Below the pieces are notes generated by a model. It ran no database searches and had not been told where the DNA came from. It saw only the letters and a program-made list of their open reading frames with translations. Made by a program: the position numbers and the translations under genes. Positions 34,575 through 44,817 of a stretch of DNA of 64,000 nt are shown in pieces (the stretch's first letter is position 1; each line of letters opens with the position of its first letter). The DNA is from Ditylenchus dipsaci (taxonomy: Eukaryota > Nematoda > Chromadorea > Rhabditida > Anguinidae), in contig SADC01001305.1 in NCBI GenBank assembly GCA_004194705.1, forward strand, positions 434,001 through 498,000, read 5' to 3'.

Positions 34575-34965
34575 TCAGTACTGTAAATGGCACCGGTCGC
34601 ACCGGCACCCGGTGCCGTCCCCGGTGCCGAAATTTTAGAGGTCGGGGACTAATCGGTACCGCACCGGCAAGTGGTATTGATTATATCCGGCAACAGCTAT
34701 CTAAGGTAAATTTGCCTTGAAAGAGCACTATAATGTTGAAAACATTGTTTATATTCGCAGTTTAGCTTAAAAAAATTCAGACTTTAACTGATAACTTTTT
34801 AAAAGTATTCAAAAATGTCCTCTGCGGCATCGGTACCGCCGGTGAAAGGTGCCGAAATTTCAGAGGTCGATGCCGGTGTGGTGCCCAGTACCAAGATTTT
34901 TCAGGCCGGTGCCCGGCGCGTTTCTAGTTCCGATAAATTCCGAAATTTACAGCACTGCTGTAATT
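34575..34965. repeat. element with ACCGGTGCCG words
   Basis: CACCGGCACCCGGTGCCG and GCCGGTGCCCGGCG lie toward opposite ends, with ACAGTACTGTAAAT and ATTTACAGCACTGCTGT at the limits. GCCGAAATTTTAGAGGTCG is repeated in the same orientation at 34,627 and 34,851. No coding content. Confidence 0.6.
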
Positions 34966-35117
34966 AAATTATGAATGTTAAGTAAGACTGCCAACCGACT
35001 GGATACAAATTATACAAACTATGACTGTATACACTTTTTTATATGGCCTCTGCTCAGGGGCAGGACGGGCTTTAAACATTTTTTATTACTCTTTTTGTAG
35101 GTTGGGATACACGTTTA

Positions 35118-35566
35118 AAGGGGCATACCAGCGCGTTACACGGTCAATTTCAAATTTGCAAAAGGCGGGGGCCAGCCATATTCAAACAAGAATTATTTTT
35201 AAATGCAAATTTTTTATTCTGTAAAGAGAAATGAGTTATGAAAAGCATGAACAGCCTAATAACATGGGTAGCTCAGTGGTAATGTGCTGATGTAATCCGA
35301 ACATGGTCGAGTTCGGTTCCAACACGGTGTATAATACTTTTAAAATGACAAATTTGTATGAAAAAATGACAGCATATGAAGTGCACCCCCTTGAAGTGCA
35401 CCCCCCCCCCCCTCTGGTAGGAGGGTGCACTTCAAGGGAGGTGCACTTAGGGGGGTGCACTACAGGGGGGTGCACTTCAACTTTTACGGAAAAAATTATT
35501 CGTTTGAATATACGCCTTTCACGAATTTGAAATTGCCCGTGTAACGCGCTGGTATGCCCCTTTAAG
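35118..35566. repeat. MITE with AAAGGGGCATACCAGCGCG ends
   Basis: AAAGGGGCATACCAGCGCGT and its mirror at the right, then CACGGTCAATTTC/GAAATTGCCCGTG. The middle carries a tRNA-like segment (35,265-35,332) and a G-rich cluster (35,370-35,480) of GTGCACTTCAAGGG words in both orientations. A sister copy without those inserts lies at 41,225-41,464. Confidence 0.8.
35265..35332 (+). tRNA. tRNA-like segment inside a MITE
   Basis: GGGTAGCTCAGTGGTAATG is a good A box/D-arm and GAGTTCGGTTCCAACAC a fair B box, 35-40 bases later. The acceptor ends do not pair well, so I read this as a tRNA pseudogene carried by the element at 35,118. Confidence 0.4.
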
Positions 35567-35840
35567 TCCATTCTAATATCCGCTGGCCCACTTTGCGCCT
35601 AAGCACAGGCCAAAACAACATGTGGGTATACAGGGTGTCCCAAAATGTCCCCGAAATGGGTATTTTCAGGTCAGTGGATATCCATTTACCGGCGTTAAGC
35701 GAATTGATCCACCCCGAATCGATCCATATCGAATTGGTCCACACCGAATAGCATCCAAACCACATAGATAAAATTTTTTGCAGCCATAGGGGTTCGAATC
35801 ACCAACCTTGATTTTGAGAAAATTTTTTTATGGGAATTTA

Positions 35841-36170
35841 AATTTTTAGTCTGAACCAACCAAATCAAGTGGTCTTCCACTAGAAGCATACTTTTTTTTA
35901 CTTTTTCGGGTTCGAAAACCTATGTTCTGGACTACTTCGGGCATGCTGAAGACAGTTTGATAGTGGTAAAATGCTGTTTTGTAATGTATTTTTTGAGTTT
36001 TGGTAAAATCAATTATTTTCCAATACTCAAAAAATACCACACAAACCTTATTTTACTATTATCAAACCATCTTCAGCATGTCCGAATCAGTCCAGAAAAC
36101 AGGTTTTGGGACATGTAAAAATGTAAAAAATTTTTTGATCCAAGTGGACGACCACTTGGTTTAGCTGGTG
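35841..36170. repeat. foldback core related to the TMEM144 intron element
   Basis: TCTGAACCAACCAAATCAAG at the left faces ACTTGGTTTAGCTGG at the right; TTTTGGTAAAATCAATTATT marks the centre, as in 31,422-32,474. It lacks the outer unit arrays of that element. Confidence 0.65.
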
Positions 36171-36599
36171 CATGGATTATCCACAGGGCTTCGAAATGTC
36201 CTTTATTTAAAGATTTGTTCTTTAATTGAGACCCAAAATCTTTGTAATTTTTGAGATTGTACGTCAAAATCTTCATTTCTGGTACTCAGAACCCAGTAAG
36301 CAGTGCTGGCAATCCGCTCCGCTCTGGCTCCGCTCCGGCTTCGAGTCGGAGCCAGATCCGGAGCGCAAGATTTTTTATCGACGTAGCCGGGAGCCAGATC
36401 TGGAGCGGGAAATTTTGAAATGCCAGCACTGCCAGTAAGCACTGGATAAATGTCACTTTTTGACCAAAAGCCCTTTATTTTACAGAAATGTCCTTTATTT
36501 CAAAAATTTGAGTTCGGAGCCTTGATTATCCAGTAGAACTGAAGTTGGATCATGGAAAAACATTTTAAATTTTAAAATTTCTTTACAAGACGAAAATAT

Positions 36600-36800
36600 T
36601 ACTACCCGGGTACCACCACACTACCTGAGTTCCTCAACCTGGGAACTACCATCTAGGTACCCCAATCTGGGTATTACCACCTCGGTACCACTACCTGGGC
36701 AACACCATGGGATCACCACTACCTGGGTAGCACTCTTTAGGTACTACCATCTGAGTAACACAACCTGGGTATTACCATCAGGGTATCACTACCTGGGCGC
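36600..36800. repeat. minisatellite, ACTACCTGGGTA unit, second array
   Basis: About thirteen imperfect 15-bp units such as TACCACCTCGGTAC and ACTACCTGGGTAG. Same unit as 7,758-7,875. Confidence 0.8.
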
Positions 36801-36917
36801 TTATATTTCAGTGTACAGTCGAAAAACAATTAGTTGCAGATAAAAAAGAGCTAGAGAAAATTGCGAGATCAGAAAAACAAACGCAAAGAAATAAAACAAA
36901 ACTCTACGAGAAACAAC

Positions 36918-37073
36918 TACCGTATTTCCTCTAATTCAGCCCCTCCTCTGATTTAGCCCCCTCCTCTTTTTTGACTAAAACATTAGAATTAGGACCATTT
37001 TTGATTTAAAATTTCGAAATTTTTGGGCATCCAAAAATTCAGCCCCGGGGGCTAAATTAGAGGAAATACGGTA
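36918..37073. repeat. MITE, ACCGTATTTCCTCTAAT family, short copy
   Basis: TACCGTATTTCCTCTAATTC and mirror AAATTAGAGGAAATACGGTA; the inner words are CAGCCCCTC in place of the usual AAGCGCCC. Confidence 0.8.
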
Positions 37074-37839
37074 ATAAATAAACCTTCGGAATACCTAGAC
37101 GCTATGTTTCCGTTCAGAACCAACGAAATTCGAAATAGCTTGTTTTTAAAATCGGCTCAATTTTCCACGGTTCAATTTTCCCGGCGCAATTTTCCCGACA
37201 CCAGCATACGTATATCGAATCAACCACAGAATGAGTAAGCCCTGTGCAGCGAGCCATGTTAGTCTCATGTTGAGAGCTCGACCTAGGTTTACGGCAGAAT
37301 GAGAGGACTCGGTACCGGCCTCACAACCGTTATTTCAATATCCTTGATTACACCAGAAAAAAATTATTTCAGACGGCACGAGGGAGGAGTTGACAAAAAT
37401 TTTCAGAAATGACCGAATTTTTTTGGGACACCTTGTATATTATTTTCAGGGTTTTTTGTCCAAATTTAGGTCTGGAAATTAGGTTTGAGGCAAATACTTT
37501 AAGAAGTTAATAGACGGGGCATGTCCAAGTATTGCCTAAAATACTTTTTTATTTTCACGCCAAACTTTTAGCGCTACTTGGACTACACGAGGAAGGGATC
37601 AATAAATATGATCGCTGAGAATACTATCAAGTAGAGCTGGAATCCAGTAAACACTTTATATGGCTACGCTTCACATAATCGACATAATCCAATAATAATT
37701 ATTTATCAGCGGCAAAGCTTTGTTCAAAAAAATTAACATTTCGCTTAAATGTCGGCTGGTCAACACTGGCGAAGGGAAGGTTAGCACAAGCTATGTGATG
37801 AAACACTTTTTTGTCCAACGAAGAGAGTTATCCTACAAA

Positions 37840-38076
37840 TCAAAAAAATGTTACAAAAAGATAACGCAGCTTTGAACAAGTAATGACATCTTTCGGCAAA
37901 ATCTTTAAAAATTGGTGCATAGAGTTCTTCTGAGCCTCTTGCTTTTCCTGCAGATCTCTGAGTTTATCAGCAAATTCATCGTGTGATTTTGCGTGAAAGA
38001 AAAGCCCTTTTGTGCTGCCATCAGACATTTTGATGGATTTTTTGCACATTATGCATTTGGCTTCAAACGACGACAA
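37840..38076 (-). CDS. BED-type zinc-finger fragment, likely hAT transposon relic
   Basis: MSSFEAKCIMCKKSIKMSDG then STKGLFFHAKSHDEFADKL: a C-x2-C...H-x3-H pattern spaced like the BED finger that begins many hAT transposases and host BED proteins, followed by a Lys/Glu/Gln-rich helix. I see no transposase catalytic part downstream on this strand, so it is either the first exon of a broken hAT copy or an orphan. Confidence 0.5.
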   Translation of the reverse strand: MSSFEAKCIMCKKSIKMSDGSTKGLFFHAKSHDEFADKLRDLQEKQEAQKNSMHQFLKILPKDVITCSKLRYLFVTFF

Positions 38077-38439
38077 TTTCTCGAAAAGTCCGATACTCAG
38101 ATAACGCTCATAGCTATAACAATCAAGTGAAAGTTATATCGGAGAAAGAGCAAAAGAATCAATTTTGCAAAAAAATGCGTCAAATGTACGTTTTTTATTT
38201 GATAAATTTCCGTCAGGACTCGCAAATTTCGGGATCGGGATTTCGTAAAATGATCGAGCGGGATTTCGGGACGGGATTTTCGCCCAAAATCGATCGGGCG
38301 GGATCGGGATCCCGTCCCGTTTCCAGCTCTTTTATTAAGCAAGCGGAGATTGCGACAACATCAACTTGCAGAATCTGTAATTTCATGCTGAGGAAAAAAC
38401 CACGTCAAGGCTAAAAGTACTAGCTGCAATAGACCAGTT

Positions 38440-38605
38440 TGACACCCACATTTTCAGGGCCTCAACTAAAATTAAAAAAGTGGAATCGGTAGAGCTCATG
38501 ATAATGAAAAAATGGAATAAACAGAGATGTAAAATATTTGTTCTGGGCTGAGATGTAGTTCTCAAAGTGGAAGGGGCCGCTTTATTAAAGAAAATACAAT
38601 AATCT
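38440..38605. repeat. partial MITE of the ACCGTATTTCCTCTAAT family
   Basis: Retains GTGGAATCGGTAGAGCTC and a GGGGCCGCTTTATTAAAGAAAATAC right end; the left end is lost. Confidence 0.45.
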
Positions 38606-39312
38606 CTTTATTCTAGTGAAGCTTGCAATGATAATAACAACTTATTTTCAAGCGTAAATTGTTTATCACATGAACATTAGTTATAAATAAATATTTAATT
38701 TTTATTTTACCTATTGTTTTAAAATATTATGTGTAAACATCCTAATATGTGACAGTCATGGAAGGGATCTACGTGGGTGCTGTTTTGGGCCAAAACCATT
38801 CCCTGGAAGTTCACAATCAGAAACTATTCAAGTTCAAAATGTGTGTGGGTGAGCATTCCACTTAGTTCTTTGCCCAGCTTCTCTGTTCCAGAACACAGCA
38901 CATTACGTCCAAGGATATTGAATTCATCTCCTACAAAAATATATACAAAAAATGTGTACATCTCCCCTCCCCCATCCTCTAAACTTTCCCTTTTTCACCT
39001 GATTTCTTTTAAGAACTTATACTATTTATTTTTATCATTTATAAACAAATGATAGCTGCTTAGAAAGTCCAGAAAAAGAACTATCGAATGGTGTATGATT
39101 TATTGAAAAATGACTGAAACATGTTTATAAAAAACTGTTTTAAACAATAGGACAATAATTACTCCCCAACCCAATTTATGAATATCTGCATAAGGTGTTT
39201 TGCCTTGGGGATCAAGACAAAAAGTCAAATTTTCCTTATATTATTTATTGAATAAAATCTTTTGTCTGATACGGAAATGTGCCCAAATTATTTTTAAAAT
39301 TGTTTTTAGCCA

Positions 39313-41929
39313 CTAGGGGTTGCTATGAGATAAGACGAGATTTCGAAAAAAAATATTTGGGTTGGTGATGTAAACTGCAGTAAGTGAAGAAACTCTTGTA
39401 AAAGCTCTACCAAGTGGTGAAGTGACAAAACCTCCAGCTTCTCTGACAATCACTACTCCAGCAGCCATGTCCCAGCACCTAAGACCATATTCTACGTAGG
39501 CATCTAAGCAGCCCTCAGCCACTCTACCCATAATCACAGCTGCTGATCCCAAAGAGGAATGTCTGCAAAAAGTATACATGTAATACAAACTTTGTATTAA
39601 AAAAGTTCAAACCCATGAGCACCAGCCAAAGTTGTCTTTTTAAGATTTGAGAGACCTTTTTCTAGCCAGTCTATGTGCTTATCTGCCACAGGGATGCCTA
39701 CACAATTGCAAGAAGTTGAAACTACTGCTTTGTTTATAGCTAAATTTTCATTTATTTATTTCATTTTTATTCTTATTTCAAAAACCTTCAACTTTGGAAG
39801 CGTATATTGGAAAACCATTTTTGAAAGCGCCCCTTCCTGTCTGAGCTGTGTACAATTCATGGGTAATGGGATTGTAAATGATTCCTGCCTGCAGCTTTCT
39901 GTTAATAGCCAAGCCTACAGAAATGGCTATCAATGGAATTCTAAATTTTTTTGAAATTTTATACGATAATCACAATGGACTTAGGATATTGCGTCCCATA
40001 TCAGGTCCCATATTCTTCTGATCAGGTCCCATAGATTTTCTTACTCTAACGTAATTTTTTATAGGATGGTACTTTCTTCTTACCGCAAAACACTTGAAAA
40101 GTACCGCAAATCATTTTTTTATTACCGCAATTTGATTTTCCCGCAAAATACTTTTTCTTACCGCAAAATACTTTTTTCTTACCGCAAAAAATTTTCTCGT
40201 CGTTTTTAGTCAAAATTTCGCGGGAATTTGAATTTTTCAGTCAGGAAATAACTTGGATCCCTCAGAATCCCACCCCGGAATAGCCAGAAGCCGCTGAAAG
40301 TTGGTTTTTTCGGGGTTTACTAAAGGGGGTAAACTTTTTGCGAAAATTCGATTGAGCGGATCATATTTCGGGCCCGATGGGATTAAACGCTCAGAATTCT
40401 ACCCTTAACCATTCTTAACTTTCTTAAACCACCCTAAGCACTAGTTTAGGGTAGTTAGATACTGATCTGGAGCAGTTTGGGATGGTTTAGGGAGATTTAA
40501 GAAGGTTAAGAATGGTTAAGGTGGAATTCTGAGCGTTTAAGCCCATCGGACCCGAAATATGATCCGCTCAATCGAATTTTCGCAAAAAGTTTACCCCCTT
40601 TAGTAAACCCCGAAAAAACCAACTTTCAGCGGCTTCTGGCTATTTGGGGTGGGATTCTGAGGGATCCAAGTTATTTCCTGACTGAAAAATTCAAATTCCC
40701 GCGAAATTTTGACTAAAAACGACGAGAAAATTTTTTGCGGTAAGAAAAAGTATTTTGCGGTAAGAAAAAGTATTTTGCGGGAAAATCAAATTGCGGTAAT
40801 AAAAATATGATTTACGGTACTTTTCAAGTGTTTTGCGGTAAGAAAAAATATTATCCTTTTTTATATCCTAAATGAGTTTACAATGATTTAACAGGAAACA
40901 CGAAATTTTAAAATCGGATTTCTGACTTCCTATATCTATTGGAGATGATCTATTTTTAGATTGTGTCATAAATAAGTTCCCTCTTTGAAAATGAATATTT
41001 TGCGACATTGTGTTTTTTCTGTAAATTTTATAACAAGCTTTTGGAAGTCGACCTTTCTTTTGTAGCTGACAGTCTTGGCTACAAAAGGAGTGGTCAACTT
41101 TCGAAGACTTGTCAAAGAATTTACCGGGAAAGCACAATGCCTAATTTTTTTTAAGATTTGAGAGATCTTTTTTAGCCAGTCCATGTGCTTATCTGCCACA
41201 CAATACATCATAATATTTGAACTTTAAAGGGGCATACCAGCGCCTTACACGGCAAATTAAGGCGTGGACCAGCAGTTTTTCAAAAAACGTATGTGTCTTC
41301 ACCTGCTTCAACCCAAATCTGATATTTATGACCTTATACTACTTTTAAAAAGTAGGCAGAAAACTTTCGTCGGATCAGGTAGAACGCTTATAGAAAATAG
41401 TCAGAGAAAAACATATTGCTGGTTCCCGCCTTAATTACAGTGTAACGCGCTGTTATGCCCCTTAAGTTACTTTTCCGTCATTTGAAAAAAACGGAATGTA
41501 TTAATGATACAACTTAAAAAGTTTAAACACGATACCTGTGAACAAAATTGGTAGTGCCATCAATCGGGTCAATTATCCATGTAGGCTGATCAGTAAATTC
41601 TAAGCGTTTTTCAGATGAGGTAGATTCTTCACCGATAAATCTGTTAAATGGTTTTTATGTGATTTAAAGCAACAAGAAAAATAACTTGTGATTTGGGAAT
41701 TGAGCACTAAGACCACCAATTAAAAGCTCTTCTACGGCTTTGTCTGTAGCGGTAACAAAATCTGTGGCTGAACTTTTGAAAGTTATTGAGGAACTAGGCT
41801 GAGTGAATGCATGTCGAACCAACTGAATTAAAAGACTGAATGACTCATTATAATATTCGAACTTAAAGTTACTTTTCCGGCTTGATTGACAAGCTCTAAA
41901 GCAACTTTCAAGTACTTTTCTTCAGCCAT
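39313..41929 (-). CDS. IMPA1: inositol monophosphatase
   Basis: Exons (descending) 41929-41873, 41822-41686, 41640-41536, 39940-39786, 39697-39613, 39562-39313; every phase agrees, giving 262 residues (human IMPA1, 277). It removes phosphate from myo-inositol phosphate to recycle inositol. The Mg-binding site is complete: [18 protein letters not shown] and [16 protein letters not shown]. The N-terminus [19 protein letters not shown] is typical. Intron 3 (39,941-41,535) contains a foldback transposon, a MITE and a decayed copy of part of exon 5. No frame breaks, unlike most genes here. Paralogues IMPA1/IMPA2 cannot be told apart. Confidence 0.92.
40061..40860. mobile_element. foldback element (0.8 kb) in IMPA intron
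   Basis: Two near-identical arms of about 390 bp meet near 40,460. From outside in: TACCGCAAAACACTTGAAAA, several TACCGCAAAATAC units, CAAAATTTCGCGGGAATTTG, AAACTTTTTGCGAAAATTCG, then CCTTAACCATTCTTAA. The arms differ at only a few bases, suggesting a recent insertion or gene conversion between arms. Confidence 0.85.
41140..41212 (-). pseudogene. decayed duplicate of IMPA exon 5
   Basis: Minus-strand [18 protein letters not shown] matches exon 5 ([18 protein letters not shown] at 39,613-39,697) and the DNA either side (TGTGCTTATCTGCCACA) is also shared. It lacks the splice acceptor and downstream codons, and is followed by unrelated sequence. Confidence 0.75.
41225..41464. repeat. MITE with AAAGGGGCATACCAGCGC ends
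   Basis: AAAGGGGCATACCAGCGCCT and mirror TAACGCGCTGTTATGCCCCTT enclose 240 bp. Sister of 35,118-35,566; sits in IMPA intron 3. Confidence 0.8.
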
Positions 41930-41999
41930 TTTGCAGCTTTATTGAGTAAATTACTGAATTGAAAATTTAAACTTTTTACATAAACAATTAACTGTATTA

Positions 42000-42690
42000 G
42001 ATAAATATCTTTTATAAACAGCTTCTATCAGATAAATAGCTTTTTGTAATTTTTTATTTTATCTAATGTAAAATCTGTTTAAAAATAACATTAAACAGGT
42101 CCAACCATAATAAAGGCGGTTTTTTAAGTAAAACAACTAAATAATTTAGGCAAAGCATTTCTAAAAGATTTTTTTCTAATTTCAAACAGTTTTTCGCATA
42201 AATTTTTTTAGTTACTAAACTTCTCTGAAATAATTAATTTCAGCTAAGAAGCTTTTAATCCTAATTTTAAAAATTTTAAATTAAAAATAACATTTGTGCT
42301 TATGTTGCTTTCTATTGAAAGAATATTCATAAAACGTCTCAGGTTTGACCCACAGCTGCAGAGAATTTAAAGCCACTTTTGAACGGACAGGGACAATTCA
42401 TCGACTCTTTTTAAAACCTAGGTTGGATACCCCTCGGGTAGGTGGATTCTCATGTGGATGATCTAAAAATTGAAATTTAGTCAAAATCAATAACAACTCT
42501 GTTTTCCTGACCTAAAATCCTATGGGAAATTAGGTTTGAGTAGACCACGATTTCGGTTACATACACCTGAACCCAAAAAGCTATGGTGCGTACCCTTCGG
42601 GACTTGGATGGTCTGGGAAGTTTAAACAAGTTAAAACAAAGTCAAAATCGAAAACAAGCTTTCGTATTTCGGCTAGTTGCCACTCCGGGG
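42000..42690. other. gene-free spacer upstream of IMPA
   Basis: AT-rich; contains a loosely repeated CCTAGGTTGGATACCCCTCGG / TACCCTTCGGGACTTGGATGG pair of words but no exon. Confidence 0.5.
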
Positions 42691-42699
42691 CTCTTTTTT

Positions 42700-42931
42700 C
42701 GATCGAACTCTAGGGGGAGGGCGCTTATTAGAGTCATTTTGAAATTTTGGGTGAAAATCTAAAAGGTTCGAGAGCTGCGGGAGCTGTGCTTGGTAGAGCT
42801 GCGGGAACTAAGAAAATGCAAAAAAACCCTATTCGAAAAAAAATCTGCTCCGAGATACAATAACTCGAAGTCGAGTGGGGAGCTTGGGGTGCGCTTATCA
42901 GAGAGGGGCGGGTATTAGAAAAAATACGGTA
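42700..42931. repeat. MITE, ACCGTATTTCCTCTAAT family, left end degraded
   Basis: GGGCGCTTATTAGAGTC near the left and GGTATTAGAAAAAATACGGTA at the right. Confidence 0.55.
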
Positions 42932-43218
42932 TTTTTCGTAACGTAAAATCAAATAGCAAAAACGTCTTGCTCTTTTACCAACTCGAACCCTAAAATTAAA
43001 CAAAAATTGACATTTTACTTTATTTTTCATTTAATACTTTTCTGGAAATGTTAATTCAGTAACAAGTGTGAGAGTGATCACATCCACTGATAATTTTTTT
43101 GATAAGAAATCATAAATTTTGAATTTGATTTCTCATGTATTCAGCTAAATGTCGCGTTAAGCTTTTTAAGGTTATCTATGGTTTGTTAATAAAATACAGA
43201 GAAGTTGCAATACAGCAT

Positions 43219-43439
43219 ACCGTATTTCTTCTAATTAAACGGCATGCCGGTTTATGTTTATCTTAACATTTTTGGGTGAAAATCCAAAATCAAAAAAGCG
43301 GAATAGGTAGAGCTTATGGGAGTTAAGAAAACGCAAAAAGAGTTGTAAAAAATATTCATTCTGGGCTGAGATACTGACCATTAAAGTAGGGGGTTCCGGT
43401 TTATTAGAGACTGCCGTCTAATTAAAGAAAGTACGGTAG
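43219..43439. repeat. MITE, ACCGTATTTCCTCTAAT family
   Basis: TACCGTATTTCTTCTAATTA and mirror TAATTAAAGAAAGTACGGTA; internal GCGGAATAGGTAGAGCTTA is the family's mid block. Confidence 0.75.
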
Positions 43440-43851
43440 GTTGCAATGTACAGAGTGGAAAACTCCTAGAAAACTTTTTTTCTTCTTAACTTTTATATTT
43501 TCAAATATTAACATCTTTTAGCGAATTAGACCCAAAAGAAGATGGTAAATTTTTAAAATAATCAAGATGAAAAAGTACGTATTTTGCAAATAAAAAAAGA
43601 GTTCTTAAGCTATTTTTTGGCTAATTAATTTATTGCACAAATATTCCCAAATTGAAAAAAAAGCTGAAGATTTTCGGAATACAAAAGTCTCCCGCCCGCA
43701 TCCATTGTCGGCGACGGCAATGATCATTTAAAGTCAATAAAAAATATTGTTTTATATATTATTAATATTGTTATTAATATTATAAATATTAATATTGTGC
43801 AATCTAAAACAGTCAACACATAGGTAGGACGGATAAAAAAATCACCTCATA

Positions 43852-44262
43852 CAGTCGCCTCTCGATATAACGCCACCCCAAAAGTTCGTTCCCGTCTAGG
43901 GAACGACACTTTTTTACCTCTATTTTTGAAGTCTTCTGCCAGTTGTTTTTGGCTAGTCTAGTCGGAAATATTGCAAGGATTCCGATTTTGCCGGTCGTTT
44001 TTGTAAATGGCAACAGCTTTGCCAAAAAGACTCGGCACCTAATTTTCAAAAAAGGGTGCCGTTTAAATCGAGAGGCGCGGGTCTTTTTGGCAAAACTGTT
44101 GCCATTTACAAAAACGACCGGCAAAATCGGAATACTTGCGATATTTTCGACTAGACTAGCCAAAGACAACTGGCTAAATACTTCAAAAATAGAGGTAAAA
44201 AAAGTGTCGGACCCTAGGCGGGAACGAACTTTTGGGGGTGCCGTTAGATCGAGAGGCGACTG
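43852..44262. repeat. CAGTC..GACTG element, ATATAACGCCAC type
   Basis: A 411-bp palindrome: CAGTCGCCTCTCGATATAAC and mirror, then AAAGTTCGTTCCCGTCTAGG and mirror. Centre CGGCACCTAATTTTCAAAAA. The best preserved copy in the window, flanked by TA. Both strands give long frames because of the palindrome; neither looks like protein. Confidence 0.85.
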
Positions 44263-44518
44263 TATCCGCAAAAAATTCGAAATTTTGTCGGAACATAGCT
44301 TCAGAAGCGCTAAATGAGTTCTAATCTAAAACATAATTCAAACATAGCTAAAACATAACTTGAGCTCAAAAAGAATATCAAAAAAGTTAAGGGGGGAGAT
44401 GAGTTTGTAAAAGCTAAAGTTCTGAAATTCTTCGGAGGAATACTGTGCCCATGGAATTTTCTGGAAGTCACGGAAATACTAAATTATGGTCTAGGCCACT
44501 ACTTATTAATACTATGTC

Positions 44519-44596
44519 ATACAGGGTGACAGTGACAGAAAAATAATGCACCTTTTTTAGAAAAATTTTAGTACTGATTTTGTGTCACCCTGTATT
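44519..44596. repeat. very short MITE with ACAGGGTGACA ends
   Basis: ATACAGGGTGACAGTGACAG and TTTTGTGTCACCCTGTAT mirror each other over only 78 bp. Confidence 0.65.
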
Positions 44597-44817
44597 AATC
44601 ATTTACAGACACAGTTTTCCCACTTTGTTGAGTAAATTAGGACCTTATGCGCTTAGACTTATTTTATTTACGTCACAGAACCCAAAAAATTAACGCAGCA
44701 GCCCCAGGGTTCCTACGCTCCTGAAGAGGGTGCAGGTGGCTGATGCACGCACTCACTTACCTTAGACAAAATAAAGCCCCTCACCCATTTTTTAATCACA
44801 CGGTTTAGGTAAAATAA

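Larger units (their letters stand above)
35630..37438. mobile_element. possible long element with CAGGGTGTCCCAAAA ends
   Basis: TACAGGGTGTCCCAAAATG at 35,630 and TTTTTTTGGGACACCTTGTA at 37,420 could be paired ends. Inside the right end is the same conserved block (about 37,230-37,350, ATGAGAGGACTCGGTACCGG) seen in the MITE at 14,814. The interior also holds the foldback core at 35,840-36,165, a minisatellite and another MITE, so it may be nested insertions rather than one element. Confidence 0.45.

Noticed and set aside
43813..44317. Long frames on both strands
   Set aside because: Produced by the palindromic element 43,852-44,262; no conserved protein signature and identical peptides occur from other copies (46,240).
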